A DNA stretch of 31,363 bases from CANHCC01 sp040381555 (GCA_040381555.1 JBEIHC010000021.1:1-31363); one strand, 5' to 3'. Shown: positions 8,250 to 16,528, counted from the first letter of the stretch. Notes: generated from the letters alone by a model not told the origin. Numbers and translations: made by a program.

Positions 8250-9746
8250 ATGATTAAAGGAGTAGCTTTTTGCATTAGTGCCACAATTCACCTATTCGGG
8301 AGGATAGGGCTTGTTTTGTTCTTCTTAAGTACCATTCTTTGGGCTCAAGGAAATGAGCTAGATCAGCTTAAGAAAGATTTCGAAGATTATAGGAAGGCCG
8401 AAAATTCCCGCTGGGAGTCTTTTCGGGAAAAAGAGAATCGGGCTTTTGCGGAATTCTTAAAATCCGGTTGGGTTTCTGTTAAGACCGAATCCGCCTTGCT
8501 TTCGATTCCAAGCCCCCCTTTGCCGGATGAAATTATTCATCATAATACGGAACCTAAGAAACAGGCAGAAAGGGATCCGTTGGATACTGAATTACCAAAG
8601 GCTATTCTTAACCCTACCCCCCCTCCCGACACCTCCAATACTATTGATTTGGAATTGTCCAATACAGATACTCAATTCCCCCATGTTGAAATTGACTTTT
8701 TTGGTTCTTCCATAGATATTCCGTACTCAGAAAAATTATTAATCCAACCTAAAGGATTCTCTGAATCTGACATTTCTCAGTATTGGGCAGAAGTGAGTAA
8801 GGCGGACTATTCAATTACGACTAAGAAAATGGAGAAGATTTCAGATCATTATAAATTGGGAGATTGGGCTAGGTTAATTCTCCTTAAACAAGTCTCTGAG
8901 AAAATACATACTGAGAAAAATCATCAAATTCTGCTACAATTTTTTCTTTGGAATCAACTCGGTTTTCATGCGAGGGTGGCTGCATCGGGTAAGGATTTAA
9001 TTCTCTTAATTCCATCCAAGCATAAGTTGTATGGTTTGCCTTTTGTCGTTTTAGATGGTAATAGGTATTATATCGTTTCTGGACAAAATACAGGAATGAT
9101 GCGTACTTTTTCTCAAGATTTTTCGAAAAGTAATAAGCCAATTGACCTCGAATTGAAACAAAGTCCTCTATTCAATTACAGGCAAAGTCAACGCAAACTA
9201 AAAGCCGCAAAGCAAAATGTAGCGTATGTAATGGAGTACAATCAAAACATCATAGATTTTATGAATATTCTACCCCAAACGGATTTAGATGTAATTTTTA
9301 GGGCAACCGTAGAGGAAGCTGTTACACAGAAATTTAAAAACGACTTATCGCCATTTTTAGTGGGCAGATCTGAATTGGATCAAGTTTCTGTATTGCTGAA
9401 TTTTGTTCACCAAAGTTTTCTTTATCAAACAGATCAAGAACAATTTGGGCGCGAGAAATATTTTTATGTAGAAGAGATGCTTCACTATCCCTATTCTGAT
9501 TGTGAAGACCGAGCGGTTTTGTTTGCCTGGCTGGTCAGAATTTTAGTAGGAATTCCGGTCATAGGATTAAGTTATGAGACGCATGTGGCTACTGCTGTTG
9601 AATTTTCAGAAATTACGAAGGGGGATGCAGTGAACTGGCGGGGTAAAAAATACATTGTTTGTGATCCAACCTATATTGGGGCCGGAGTGGGGGTGTCCAT
9701 GCCTAGTATGCGAAATCAGGCATTTAGGGTGATTGAGATACCTTGA
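8250..9746 (+). CDS. Secreted or membrane-anchored transglutaminase-like protein
   Basis: 498 residues. A hydrophobic N-terminal segment (about 12-32, ending WAQ) looks like a signal peptide or anchor. It is followed by a charged, probably coiled-coil stretch (LDQLKKDFEDYRKAENSRWE) and a proline-rich linker (about 85-130). The C-terminal third carries a transglutaminase-like catalytic triad: C418 in SDCEDRAVLFAWLVR, H445 in SYETHVATAV and D472 in VCDPTY. Such folds act as cysteine proteases, amidases or cross-linkers, and the activity of this one is unknown. The central region (160-370) was not recognised. The gene stands alone and is followed by the palindromic repeat array. Confidence 0.82.
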   Translation: MIKGVAFCISATIHLFGRIGLVLFFLSTILWAQGNELDQLKKDFEDYRKAENSRWESFREKENRAFAEFLKSGWVSVKTESALLSIPSPPLPDEIIHHNTEPKKQAERDPLDTELPKAILNPTPPPDTSNTIDLELSNTDTQFPHVEIDFFGSSIDIPYSEKLLIQPKGFSESDISQYWAEVSKADYSITTKKMEKISDHYKLGDWARLILLKQVSEKIHTEKNHQILLQFFLWNQLGFHARVAASGKDLILLIPSKHKLYGLPFVVLDGNRYYIVSGQNTGMMRTFSQDFSKSNKPIDLELKQSPLFNYRQSQRKLKAAKQNVAYVMEYNQNIIDFMNILPQTDLDVIFRATVEEAVTQKFKNDLSPFLVGRSELDQVSVLLNFVHQSFLYQTDQEQFGREKYFYVEEMLHYPYSDCEDRAVLFAWLVRILVGIPVIGLSYETHVATAVEFSEITKGDAVNWRGKKYIVCDPTYIGAGVGVSMPSMRNQAFRVIEIP

Positions 9747-9798
9747 ATTTAATGGAAGGGAAGGTTATTCTGGCAGAGGTTTGGAATTTTAAAAGCAT

Positions 9799-9839
9799 TC
9801 CTTTCAAGGACGCCTTGGAAAGAACGAAGTATATAATTT
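9799..9839 (+). repeat. Palindrome array unit A1 core
   Basis: A 41-bp block running from TCCTTTCAAGG through the palindrome to a GTATATAATTT end. It differs from A2 at only 3 of 41 positions. In RNA the arms would form about 8 pairs including one G-U. Confidence 0.85.
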
Positions 9840-9924
9840 CATTAAAGCACTCAATAATATATAGTTATAATAATCAATAGTTATTTAATTCATTTAATTT
9901 TAAAACCTAAGGCTTTATTTTTAC

Positions 9925-9963
9925 CAAGGACGCCTTGGAAAAAAGAAGGGTAGGGTATATTTC
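9925..9963 (+). repeat. Palindrome array unit B1 core
   Basis: A 39-bp block: the palindrome (extended to CCAAGG/CCTTGG using C9924), then an A run, then GAAGGGTAGGGTAT. It differs from B2 at a single position. Confidence 0.85.
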
Positions 9964-10030
9964 AATTTCTATTTTATCGTAATCCACCCATATATCTTCT
10001 AAATGAACTTCATTTTCCCGGGTGAAAGCT

Positions 10031-10071
10031 TCCTTTCAAGGACGCCTTGGAAAGAAAAAAGTATAAAATTT
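10031..10071 (+). repeat. Palindrome array unit A2 core
   Basis: A 41-bp block, the second A unit, starting 232 bp after A1. ATAGTTAT occurs 56 bp after the palindrome start, as in A1. Confidence 0.85.
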
Positions 10072-10158
10072 ATCTAAAGTATTAAATACTAAATAGTTAT
10101 ATTTATTAAGTTCTATATAATTCAATTGGAAATTTTTATTATTAATCCTGTACTTTAA

Positions 10159-10197
10159 CAAGGACGCCTTGGAAAAAAGAAGGGTAGGGTATGTTTC
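10159..10197 (+). repeat. Palindrome array unit B2 core
   Basis: A 39-bp block, the second B unit, starting 234 bp after B1, with the same GAAGGGTAGGGTAT flank. The pair outside the 5-bp arm is mismatched here. Confidence 0.85.
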
Positions 10198-10266
10198 TAT
10201 GACTTATCATTAGTAATCCTTCTAGTCCTAACAGATGTTCAGAAAATACTCTTAAAGAAAGCTATT

Positions 10267-10287
10267 TTACAAGGACGCCTTGTAAAA
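10267..10287 (+). repeat. Palindrome array unit A3, perfect arms
   Basis: The fifth copy has perfect 10-bp arms (TTTTACAAGG and CCTTGTAAAA, extending to 10267-10287 and slightly beyond) around ACG. The sixth pair is A-T here, C-G in B1 and T-G in A1/A2. The downstream part diverges from A1/A2 but keeps ATAGTTA. Confidence 0.8.
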
Positions 10288-10343
10288 AAAAGACTTAAAA
10301 ATCTGAAAATTATATAGTTAAGTATTATAACTATTTATTTTAT

Positions 10344-10549
10344 TCGAAAACTTTATACAAGAACGAGTGCACTTTTTCCTCAGCAATTTTTCTCAGGTTC
10401 TGATTATTCCCTAAATATTTCAACCCAGCAATTATCAACTCGGCAGCAACATGAACCTATTGATAAGGAACTATCAAGCGTATATTATCTTCCCACAAAA
10501 GTTATTTTCTTGGTTATAACGATCTACACTTTTTATTTCCACACCCCCC
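10344..10549. other. Intergenic stretch between repeat array and tRNA terminator
   Basis: About 200 bp of AT-rich sequence. I see no gene, palindrome copy or exact promoter box in it. Confidence 0.5.
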
Positions 10550-10588
10550 AAAAAAAATCGCATATTAAGTTTTGCAACTTTATATGCG
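10550..10588 (-). terminator. Intrinsic terminator of tRNA-Arg
   Basis: On the minus strand a 13-bp stem with one mismatch (10588-10576 with 10571-10559, loop of 4) is followed by eight T residues (the A run at 10550-10557). It lies about 28 nt past the tRNA 3' end. Confidence 0.85.
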
Positions 10589-10615
10589 ATTAAATGCATT
10601 TTATGCATTGTGTTG

Positions 10616-10689
10616 TACACCCGTAGGGAGTCGAACCCCAAACCTCCTGATCCGTAGTCAGGTGCTCTATCCAATTGAGCTACGGGTGC
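10616..10689 (-). tRNA. tRNA-Arg (anticodon ACG)
   Basis: The minus strand folds as a full cloverleaf. The acceptor is GCACCCG with CGGGTGT (G1-U72 wobble). The D arm is GCTC/GAGC. The anticodon arm is CCTGA-CTACGGA-TCAGG with ACG in the loop. The T arm is TGGGG-TTCGACT-CCCTA, and the discriminator is A. The CCA end is not encoded. The ACG anticodon is normally edited to ICG and reads CGU, CGC and CGA. A terminator follows, so the tRNA is probably a single-gene unit. Confidence 0.97.
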
Positions 10690-10735
10690 AATTCAGAGGT
10701 GCAAAGGTAAAATTATCTTCCTTAAATACCAAATA

Positions 10736-11728
10736 TTATAAAGAGATTGTTTGAAGCATTTGTTGAATAAATGCATGGGAAGTGAAGCCATCTGCCTCAG
10801 CTTCATAGTTTAATATAATACGATGGTTCAGCACATCGGGTGCTATTTCTTTGATATCCTCCGGTAATACATGGTCTCTACCATTCATAAATGCCACGCA
10901 TTTTGAGCCCAGATTCAAAGCAATGCTTGCTCTGGGCGAGGCTCCAAATGCAAGATATTTTTTTAATTGGGGAAGTTTATAATCCTCAGGATTCCGAGAG
11001 GCAAAAATTAAGTGGAGAATGTAGTCTTCCAATTTTTCACTCAGATAAATCTGGTCAATAAGGCCTCTAATCCTGAAAATGTCTTCTTTACTCAAAATGC
11101 TGCGAATTTCAATTTTAGAAGCAGTGAAAGCCATCCTTCTCATAATTTCTTTTTCGTCCTTAAAATCAGGGTATTGGACAAATACCTTCATCATAAATCT
11201 ATCTACCTGTGCTTCAGGCAGGGGATAGGTTCCCTCTTGTTCCAATGGATTTTGAGTTGCCAAAACCAAAAAGGGCATATCCAGTTTGAAAGAATTTTCT
11301 CCAATCGTTACTTGCTTCTCCTGCATGGCTTCCAATAAAGCACTCTGCACCTTTGCAGGAGAACGATTAATCTCATCTGCTAAAACAATATTCGCAAACA
11401 CAGGCCCTTTTTTTACTTCAAAAGAAGATGTCTGTTGATTATAAATAAGAGTTCCAATTAGATCTGCAGGGAGCAAATCCGGCGTAAATTGAATTCTCTT
11501 AAAGTCTAACTTTAGACTTCGAGCTAATGTGCTTATGGTTAATGTTTTAGCTAATCCTGGAACTCCTTCCAGTAGAATATGTCCATTTGTAAATAGGCCA
11601 ATTAATAGCCGATTGACCATTTTTCCCTGACCAACCACAATCTTTCCAATTTCATTTTGGGCTGATACTACCAGCTCACAAGCCTGCTTAATTTGTCTTT
11701 CTAGTTCCGGATTTCGAGTGTTACTCAT
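10736..11728 (-). CDS. MoxR-type AAA+ ATPase
   Basis: 330 residues from the ATG at 11728. The frame can be extended to 11776, but the added 16 residues are not MoxR-like. Walker A is GVPGLAKT (55-62) and Walker B is IVLADE (114-119), followed by INRSPAKVQSALLEAMQE and then LATQNPLEQEGTYPLPEAQ, which is the MoxR signature. These ATPases are chaperone-like remodelling proteins, usually encoded with a DUF58 and VWA-domain partner. Neither partner is encoded next to this gene. The tRNA follows at once and an RRM gene is divergent upstream, so this is an orphan MoxR. I found no exact -7 box close to its start. Confidence 0.93.
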   Translation of the reverse strand: MSNTRNPELERQIKQACELVVSAQNEIGKIVVGQGKMVNRLLIGLFTNGHILLEGVPGLAKTLTISTLARSLKLDFKRIQFTPDLLPADLIGTLIYNQQTSSFEVKKGPVFANIVLADEINRSPAKVQSALLEAMQEKQVTIGENSFKLDMPFLVLATQNPLEQEGTYPLPEAQVDRFMMKVFVQYPDFKDEKEIMRRMAFTASKIEIRSILSKEDIFRIRGLIDQIYLSEKLEDYILHLIFASRNPEDYKLPQLKKYLAFGASPRASIALNLGSKCVAFMNGRDHVLPEDIKEIAPDVLNHRIILNYEAEADGFTSHAFIQQMLQTISL

Positions 11729-11781
11729 TCTGTATTTTTGATTTATTGCGAAAATAAGCAGAATTTTCCCGGACATTTCTA

Positions 11782-11810
11782 TTGCAGCTAAGATTTTTTA
11801 TTTAACTTTG
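11782..11810 (+). promoter_or_regulatory. Consensus Bacteroidota promoter (TTG-N18-TAnnTTTG)
   Basis: TTG at 11782-11784, an 18-bp spacer, and TAACTTTG at 11803-11810. Transcription would start near 11815 and give the RRM gene a 5' leader of about 95 nt. This is unusually long here and may hold post-transcriptional control. Confidence 0.7.
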
Positions 11811-11909
11811 TACAAGATGTATTGCCAACCCCATTGGTCTTTTGATTATTGTCAGCTACACTGTATTTCCGTTTTCCACTTGAAAAAACCGGTTTTGTAA
11901 GTTCCATTT

Positions 11910-12449
11910 ATGGAGAACAACAAGCTTTTCGTCACCAATCTTAACTTCAACACACCGTTACAGAAGTTAGTAGAACTTTGTGCAGGTTATGGACCTGTAA
12001 AAGATTCGTACCGCCCGGAGGGTAAAGGCTTTGCCTTTATTACCATGCAATCCGGCGAGGATGCAAAAAAAATCATTGATGAGCTTACCGGCACTATGCT
12101 GGATGGGCGTCCATTAAGATTTGAGCTATCCGTCCCTAAAGAAAATCGACCCGCCAGAACGGAAGGGTCAGGTCCTTCTAGACCTCCGGCTACCACACAA
12201 GATCGACCACGATTTAGCGGCCCTCCTCCTTCATCCACTTCTGCTCCCAATCACGGGCGTAAGGATGATCGAAAAAAGGTGGGGGCTAAAAAAGAAGAAG
12301 ATTTTAATAAAACCCCTGTCAAAAGTGCTAAGGCCAAACAGGAGAAAATACGCGGTGGTGCAAATCGTAACCGTTGGGTCGATGATCTGGATGAAGAAGA
12401 TTCTGATGTTGTCATCCCAGATATGGATTCAGATGAACAAGATTCATAA
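11910..12449 (+). CDS. RNA-binding protein with single N-terminal RRM
   Basis: 179 residues. The RRM covers about 1-80, with RNP2 LFVTNL (6-11) and RNP1 KGFAFITM (39-46). RNP2 aligns well, and the two aromatic residues of RNP1 (F41, F43) are present. The remaining 100 residues are disordered, rich in P, K, R and G, and end in an acidic tail (DDLDEEDSDVVIPDMDSDEQDS in part). This matches small bacterial RRM proteins thought to act as RNA chaperones. A consensus promoter sits about 100 bp upstream and a strong terminator follows directly, so the gene is monocistronic. Confidence 0.93.
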   Translation: MENNKLFVTNLNFNTPLQKLVELCAGYGPVKDSYRPEGKGFAFITMQSGEDAKKIIDELTGTMLDGRPLRFELSVPKENRPARTEGSGPSRPPATTQDRPRFSGPPPSSTSAPNHGRKDDRKKVGAKKEEDFNKTPVKSAKAKQEKIRGGANRNRWVDDLDEEDSDVVIPDMDSDEQDS

Positions 12450-12450
12450 T

Positions 12451-12482
12451 AAAAAAAGCCGGAATTTTTCCGGCTTTTTTTA
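12451..12482. terminator. Intrinsic terminator after the RRM gene
   Basis: GCCGGAA and TTCCGGC form the stem around a TTT loop. It has A residues on the left and eight T residues on the right, and is symmetrical enough to serve the convergent gene too. Confidence 0.92.
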
Positions 12483-12530
12483 TTATACTGTGAAATTCAA
12501 TATATCAACTAAAATTCAGGATTGAATTCT

Positions 12531-13550
12531 TTAGGAGATTTTCTTTTTCTTGTCCAAAATGGAAAAGTCACTCTCCTTTTCTATTTGATTTTCTAATCTG
12601 CCTAATCCTGTTATTTCCATTGTGACTTGGTCTCCTGCCTGTAACCATTGTGTCTTATATGCAGGATCGTTTTTTAGCCCTGTTCCATTTAGTTCTAGAA
12701 AACATCCAGTTCCAACTGTTCCGGATCCTATCACATCACCCGGCAGTATGTCCACGCCATAAGCACATCTCTCCAGTATTTCCGCAAATGTCCAGTCCAT
12801 ATCTGATACATTTCCCTGAGAAACTAACTTTTCATTTACCCAACATTTCATTTCTAAATTGTAACGCTCGCCTATGTGGCCGTCTTTGGCTGGAACTTTA
12901 TAACTACTTAGCTCGTCCTTCGTCACCAACCAAGGCCCTAAGACTGTACTGAAATCTTTCCCTTTCGCTGGACCCAAATTGAGAAGCATTTCTTCCATTT
13001 GTAAAGTTCGGGCACTCATATCATTCATAATCATGTACCCGAAAATATAATCGTCGGCTTCCTCGGCACTCAGATTTCTGCCTTTTTTTCCAACAACAAT
13101 TGCAACTTCTAACTCAAAGTCTAATTTCTCTAGGTGATCTTTCATAACCGGGATAGCTCCCGGTCCTTGTACTGCATTATGATTGGTGAAATAAAAAACC
13201 GGATATTCATCAAATTCTTTGATCATTTCTACCCCTCGGTTTCTTCGCGCTGCTTCAACATGTTGCCTAAAAGCATATCCATCTCTGCAAGATGTTGGAC
13301 GAGGTACTGGAGATAGAATTTCAATCTCATCTAATCCTAAGGCTAATTTTTTGTATTTACCGGATAGAAATCTTTCGTTAATTTCACGCGCAGCAGATTC
13401 ATATTTCTCAAGCTTTCGAAGGAATTTGTCCATACTTCCTGCCATTTTCAAATCATCTTGATCTGCAGCCTGTTCAATATCTAACACTCGTCCTTCATGA
13501 TAAAGTCCAAGTCTTTCTGTGCCATTATAGGAAAAGCTCACTAATTTCAT
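12531..13550 (-). CDS. Fumarylacetoacetate hydrolase family protein
   Basis: 339 residues from the ATG at 13550, chosen because a TACTTTTG box lies 4 nt before it and because MKLVSFSYNG is a typical start. The catalytic-type motif is RDGYAFRQHV (D90, H97). The metal ligands are visible as E146 and E148 in LDFELEVAIV and D177 in MIMNDMSARTLQ. GKDFSTVLGPWLVT (197-210) and GSGTVGTGCFLELNG complete the FAH signature. Family members hydrolyse carbon-carbon bonds in fumarylacetoacetate or related acyl-pyruvates, for example in tyrosine breakdown. No other aromatic-degradation gene is nearby, so the exact substrate is open. Confidence 0.92.
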   Translation of the reverse strand: MKLVSFSYNGTERLGLYHEGRVLDIEQAADQDDLKMAGSMDKFLRKLEKYESAAREINERFLSGKYKKLALGLDEIEILSPVPRPTSCRDGYAFRQHVEAARRNRGVEMIKEFDEYPVFYFTNHNAVQGPGAIPVMKDHLEKLDFELEVAIVVGKKGRNLSAEEADDYIFGYMIMNDMSARTLQMEEMLLNLGPAKGKDFSTVLGPWLVTKDELSSYKVPAKDGHIGERYNLEMKCWVNEKLVSQGNVSDMDWTFAEILERCAYGVDILPGDVIGSGTVGTGCFLELNGTGLKNDPAYKTQWLQAGDQVTMEITGLGRLENQIEKESDFSILDKKKKIS

Positions 13551-13554
13551 ATTC

Positions 13555-13562
13555 CAAAAGTA
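13555..13562 (-). promoter_or_regulatory. Bacteroidota -7 promoter box, predicted leaderless start
   Basis: On the minus strand TACTTTTG (exact match) is followed by GAAT and the ATG of the FAH-family gene. Only 25 bp separate this start from the divergent TTG start at 13576, so the promoter reaches into the neighbouring coding sequence. Confidence 0.6.
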
Positions 13563-13575
13563 CAAATCTTATCCA

Positions 13576-15516
13576 TTGCGACGGGCTATCATTTCTTTAT
13601 TTTATGCTTTTTTATTGGTGCTTTTGTGTGGGGTAGATTTCTTGCAGGGACAGGATTCTGCATCTGTATTCCGAAGTAACCTGGTTCGACAAAATAATTT
13701 TACTATCGGTACCCAACAAGAGTTAGTCGTCACGAAGAATTGGCACGGAACCAACTATCTCATTCGACATTTTCAAGAAGCACTATATAATCAAAGCCTA
13801 GAATCCAATAAACTCGTTCAGGGAAATGCCGCCACCCAGATTTGGATTCGCCGCCGACAGCTCAAAAAAGTTCAACCTCTTATTTTTTGGGAATCTGATG
13901 CTTTTCTCAACTCAAAAAATGGTCGTTCGCAATGGTACACTGGCTTATCCTTGTTACCCTTTAGAGGCATTGAAATTACCCCTTTGGTTGGGTACAGTTT
14001 AGATATGCGAAATGGTAGGGTGGACCATGGAATTACCTATGCGGGTTTGTTTTCTTGGCTCCCTTCTTTTCAATCTCAGAATACTCGAATGAATCTTCGA
14101 GGTTTTTCCAGAGTCAAATATATTAACCCTCGCAGGCAAGATAATCATAGAGTCGAATGGGACTTGTCTACCATTCTGCCCGGTGGAGTGAAACCTTGGG
14201 TTTTGATGCTTGGGTCATTTCATGAATTGGATGATTACCAAGGAAAGTCAGTCCAAAGAATGCTCTCAGACACACTGGATATTCAAGCTGGAATTCATTA
14301 CCGAATCCCTAACAATTGGTTTGCTGAAGCAAGCCAGAGAGTTTCTCGACAGCATAGAAGATTTACCTATAAATCCATAATTGATTCTTTACCAGAATTT
14401 AATCCCTCTGGTTTTCAACAAGATGAAATTCAATCTTTAGTGCGTGTAAGTTTCGCTGGGAAATTCGTTTCCTTTTCTACTTTGTATGAGTTTATCCTGA
14501 TTGATAGAATCTATGAACTTGAAAATCGAATGGAACTTCCAACATCCATTTTTGAAGAAAATTTAGATAGAGAGAAACAAAAAAATTACCGTTCGGCATT
14601 CCAAAAATGGAATCTTTTCAGCCGGTTAAAATTAAGTACTCGTCATGCTTTGGAAGCAGAATATTCTAGTCAATATTTAAAATACGATACGCCCTTAAAT
14701 TCCAATCAGGATGATCGAGATGAGATAACCTATATTGTTCGGGCAGCTTGGGAGGCAAAATGGCGTAAGAATTTTTACATGAATTATGAGCTTACTGGAC
14801 AATCTCGGTACTCAGGTTTTTTGGCTGGTGTGAGGAGCAGGGATAATTACCTTCAGTATAACTTAAAGAATCGACTTGTTTCGGAATGGTCTTTTTTTCC
14901 GGGTTATACAATTCGAGCCGCTCACGCAGTATATGTGACCTATAATGTTAAAAGTTTTGGAGATCCCCAATTCACCGACAGGTCTACCCGTTTTTGGGAG
15001 AATCAAGTGGACCTGAGTGCTGCTTGGCATCGTAAATGGAAATCTGTATTAGGGGTAGAAAGAAAGGTGCAACAATTGTCCTACCTAAACTGGATCGATT
15101 TTGCCGAAACTCCTTTAGATACTACCTGGTTTACCACATTTCAACAAACGAACGAATACACTTGGGGCGGAAAATCTCTAAAGAAAACCTGGACATTGGC
15201 ATTCGGTTTTAAATATTTTCAATTACAGCGAAATTTACCTGCTAGAATAAGTGGTGGGGTAGGTTCTGTCAATCAGCCTATCGTATTGCGAATGATAAAC
15301 AGGCAATCTGGCCCAATCACCGAAGGGAAATTTCGCACTCATAAGAACAACTTCCTGAGTTGTCGCATCTGGTGGCAACGACAAGTAGTTTTGAATCAAA
15401 CTCAAGGTCGAAGTGAAGATGGATATTCCGGAATGACCATTTCCTTAGAAGAAGTTCAATCTAGGCAAACTATTTTTCGGCCATATTTCGAAATAAGCTT
15501 ATCCTTGGGAATTTAA
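13576..15516 (+). CDS. Predicted outer-membrane beta-barrel protein, unknown function
   Basis: 646 residues. An in-frame stop at 13528-13530 leaves TTG at 13576 as the only start able to keep the signal peptide (RAIISLFYAFLLVLLCGVDF, then LQGQ). The rest is rich in aromatic residues and alternating polar/apolar strands (for example FYMNYELTGQSRYSGFLAG and IEITPLVGYSLDMRNGRVDH), ending EISLSLGI. This is the pattern of an outer-membrane barrel of 16 or more strands. I do not recognise a named family. The gene is divergent from the FAH-family gene, with only 25 bp between the two starts. Confidence 0.75.
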   Translation: MRRAIISLFYAFLLVLLCGVDFLQGQDSASVFRSNLVRQNNFTIGTQQELVVTKNWHGTNYLIRHFQEALYNQSLESNKLVQGNAATQIWIRRRQLKKVQPLIFWESDAFLNSKNGRSQWYTGLSLLPFRGIEITPLVGYSLDMRNGRVDHGITYAGLFSWLPSFQSQNTRMNLRGFSRVKYINPRRQDNHRVEWDLSTILPGGVKPWVLMLGSFHELDDYQGKSVQRMLSDTLDIQAGIHYRIPNNWFAEASQRVSRQHRRFTYKSIIDSLPEFNPSGFQQDEIQSLVRVSFAGKFVSFSTLYEFILIDRIYELENRMELPTSIFEENLDREKQKNYRSAFQKWNLFSRLKLSTRHALEAEYSSQYLKYDTPLNSNQDDRDEITYIVRAAWEAKWRKNFYMNYELTGQSRYSGFLAGVRSRDNYLQYNLKNRLVSEWSFFPGYTIRAAHAVYVTYNVKSFGDPQFTDRSTRFWENQVDLSAAWHRKWKSVLGVERKVQQLSYLNWIDFAETPLDTTWFTTFQQTNEYTWGGKSLKKTWTLAFGFKYFQLQRNLPARISGGVGSVNQPIVLRMINRQSGPITEGKFRTHKNNFLSCRIWWQRQVVLNQTQGRSEDGYSGMTISLEEVQSRQTIFRPYFEISLSLGI

Positions 15517-15596
15517 TCTCATCTTTGGTAACGATTTTATAAGTCTTTCTGTTTATAGAGTTAATTTTACTTTCAATCTATCATCCTTTCCCTATT

Positions 15597-16157
15597 GTGA
15601 AGAAGAAAATAGTAGTAGCCATCACCGGAGCAAGTGGCAGTATTTACGCTAATCGCTTATTGTTTCATTTAGAAAAATTGAGAGAGCAATATGACGAGGT
15701 TGCTGTTGTTTGTTCCGCTAATGCCGCAATGGTTTGGGAATTTGAAATTGGTTCCCCAATGGATATACCGTTTACTGTGTATGGCAAGTCCGACTTTATG
15801 GCCCCTTTTGCTTCCGGATCAGCCCGATTCACTGATATGGTAATTGTACCTTGTAGTATGGGGACTCTGGGAAGAATCGCATCAGGGGTTTCAGATGATC
15901 TCATTACTCGCGCAGCGGATGTAGTGCTGAAAGAACGACGCCGATTAATTTGTGTGGTTCGGGATACTCCTATGAATCTCATTCATATCCGAAATATGTT
16001 GACTGTAACCGAAGCAGGAGGAATTATTCTTCCCGCATCTCCTTCATTCTATTCAAAACCCCAAGATTTTAATCAATTGGCGGATACCGTTGTTCACCGG
16101 ATAATTGATCTGATAGGCTTAGAAATAAATGGTTTTAGATGGAATGAGTCTAGTTAG
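15597..16157 (+). CDS. ubiX: Flavin prenyltransferase UbiX
   Basis: 186 residues from a GTG start. The N-terminal flavin-binding loop is VAITGASGSIYANRLL. Further UbiX blocks are VIVPCSMGTLGRIASGVSDD, LITRAADVVLKERRRLICVVRDTPMN in part, and ILPASPSFYSKP. The family joins dimethylallyl phosphate to FMN to make prenyl-FMN, the cofactor of UbiD-type decarboxylases, used in quinone synthesis or aromatic decarboxylation. No UbiD gene is in the window. The length is normal for UbiX. It lies 80 bp after the barrel gene on the same strand, and no exact promoter box was found. Confidence 0.95.
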   Translation: MKKKIVVAITGASGSIYANRLLFHLEKLREQYDEVAVVCSANAAMVWEFEIGSPMDIPFTVYGKSDFMAPFASGSARFTDMVIVPCSMGTLGRIASGVSDDLITRAADVVLKERRRLICVVRDTPMNLIHIRNMLTVTEAGGIILPASPSFYSKPQDFNQLADTVVHRIIDLIGLEINGFRWNESS

Positions 16158-16306
16158 CTTATCAAATCCTGATAGGTTGAGGCAAATGGCCATTGATAGC
16201 TAGTAAAAGCTAAAGCTAAAATTGATAAAAATATATCAAGTATTAAAATGCAGAAATAACCCATTATGTTTACACAAATAATTTACACAATTACAATCAT
16301 TCAAAA

Positions 16307-16362
16307 TATCCAAACAAACCCATTTTACTTTGCCTAAAAATGGAACGAGTACTGTTTGGATA
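16307..16362. repeat. Nested inverted repeat, candidate structured RNA or binding site
   Basis: The outer arms are TATCCAAACA (16307-16316) and TGTTTGGATA (16353-16362), a perfect 10-bp match. The inner arms are CCATTTT (16320-16326) and AAAATGG (16337-16343), with a 10-nt loop. No T run follows, so it is not a standard terminator. Confidence 0.6.
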
Positions 16363-16528
16363 ATTTAATAGCGATTATACCGATTACTCCAATTACTGTG
16401 GATGTTTGATTGGCAATTTCTGATTTTGTTAATTCACAAATGTATAACATTAGTGATATTGCTGAAATGGATCAAACTCAGATATAAGATATTTATTGTA
16501 CAACAATTAACTTTTTAACAGCTGATAG

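Larger units (their letters stand above)
9799..10343. repeat. Alternating higher-order tandem repeat (A1-B1-A2-B2-A3) on a 13-bp palindrome
   Basis: Five copies of CAAGG-ACG-CCTTG start at 9805, 9925, 10037, 10159 and 10270, all with ACG as the central spacer on the plus strand. Spacings alternate 120, 112, 122 and 111 bp, giving a composite period of about 233 bp. A and B units have different right flanks that repeat faithfully within each type. The A units also share ATAGTTA further downstream: 56 bp from the palindrome start in A1 and A2, and 44 bp in A3. The intervening DNA is AT-rich, and I found no open reading frame of note in it. Confidence 0.9.

Noticed and set aside
9799..10343. Array considered as CRISPR
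   Set aside because: The repeats are only 13-41 bp cores of two kinds with about 110-120 bp spacing and AT-rich related intervals. There are no cas genes and no uniform spacers.
9799..10343. Array palindromes considered as intrinsic terminators
   Set aside because: Stems are preceded by T-rich and followed by A-rich sequence on the plus strand, and the minus strand has no U run after the stem.
10616..10689. tRNA-Arg as an attachment site for an integrated element
   Set aside because: I found no duplicate of the tRNA 3' end and no integrase gene in the window.
10474..10754. Short open frames on both strands over the tRNA
   Set aside because: They overlap a complete tRNA-Arg and its terminator and show no protein-like sequence.
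12121..12525. 134-codon frame overlapping the RRM gene
   Set aside because: It is out of frame with a clear RRM protein, runs through its terminator and shows low-complexity composition.
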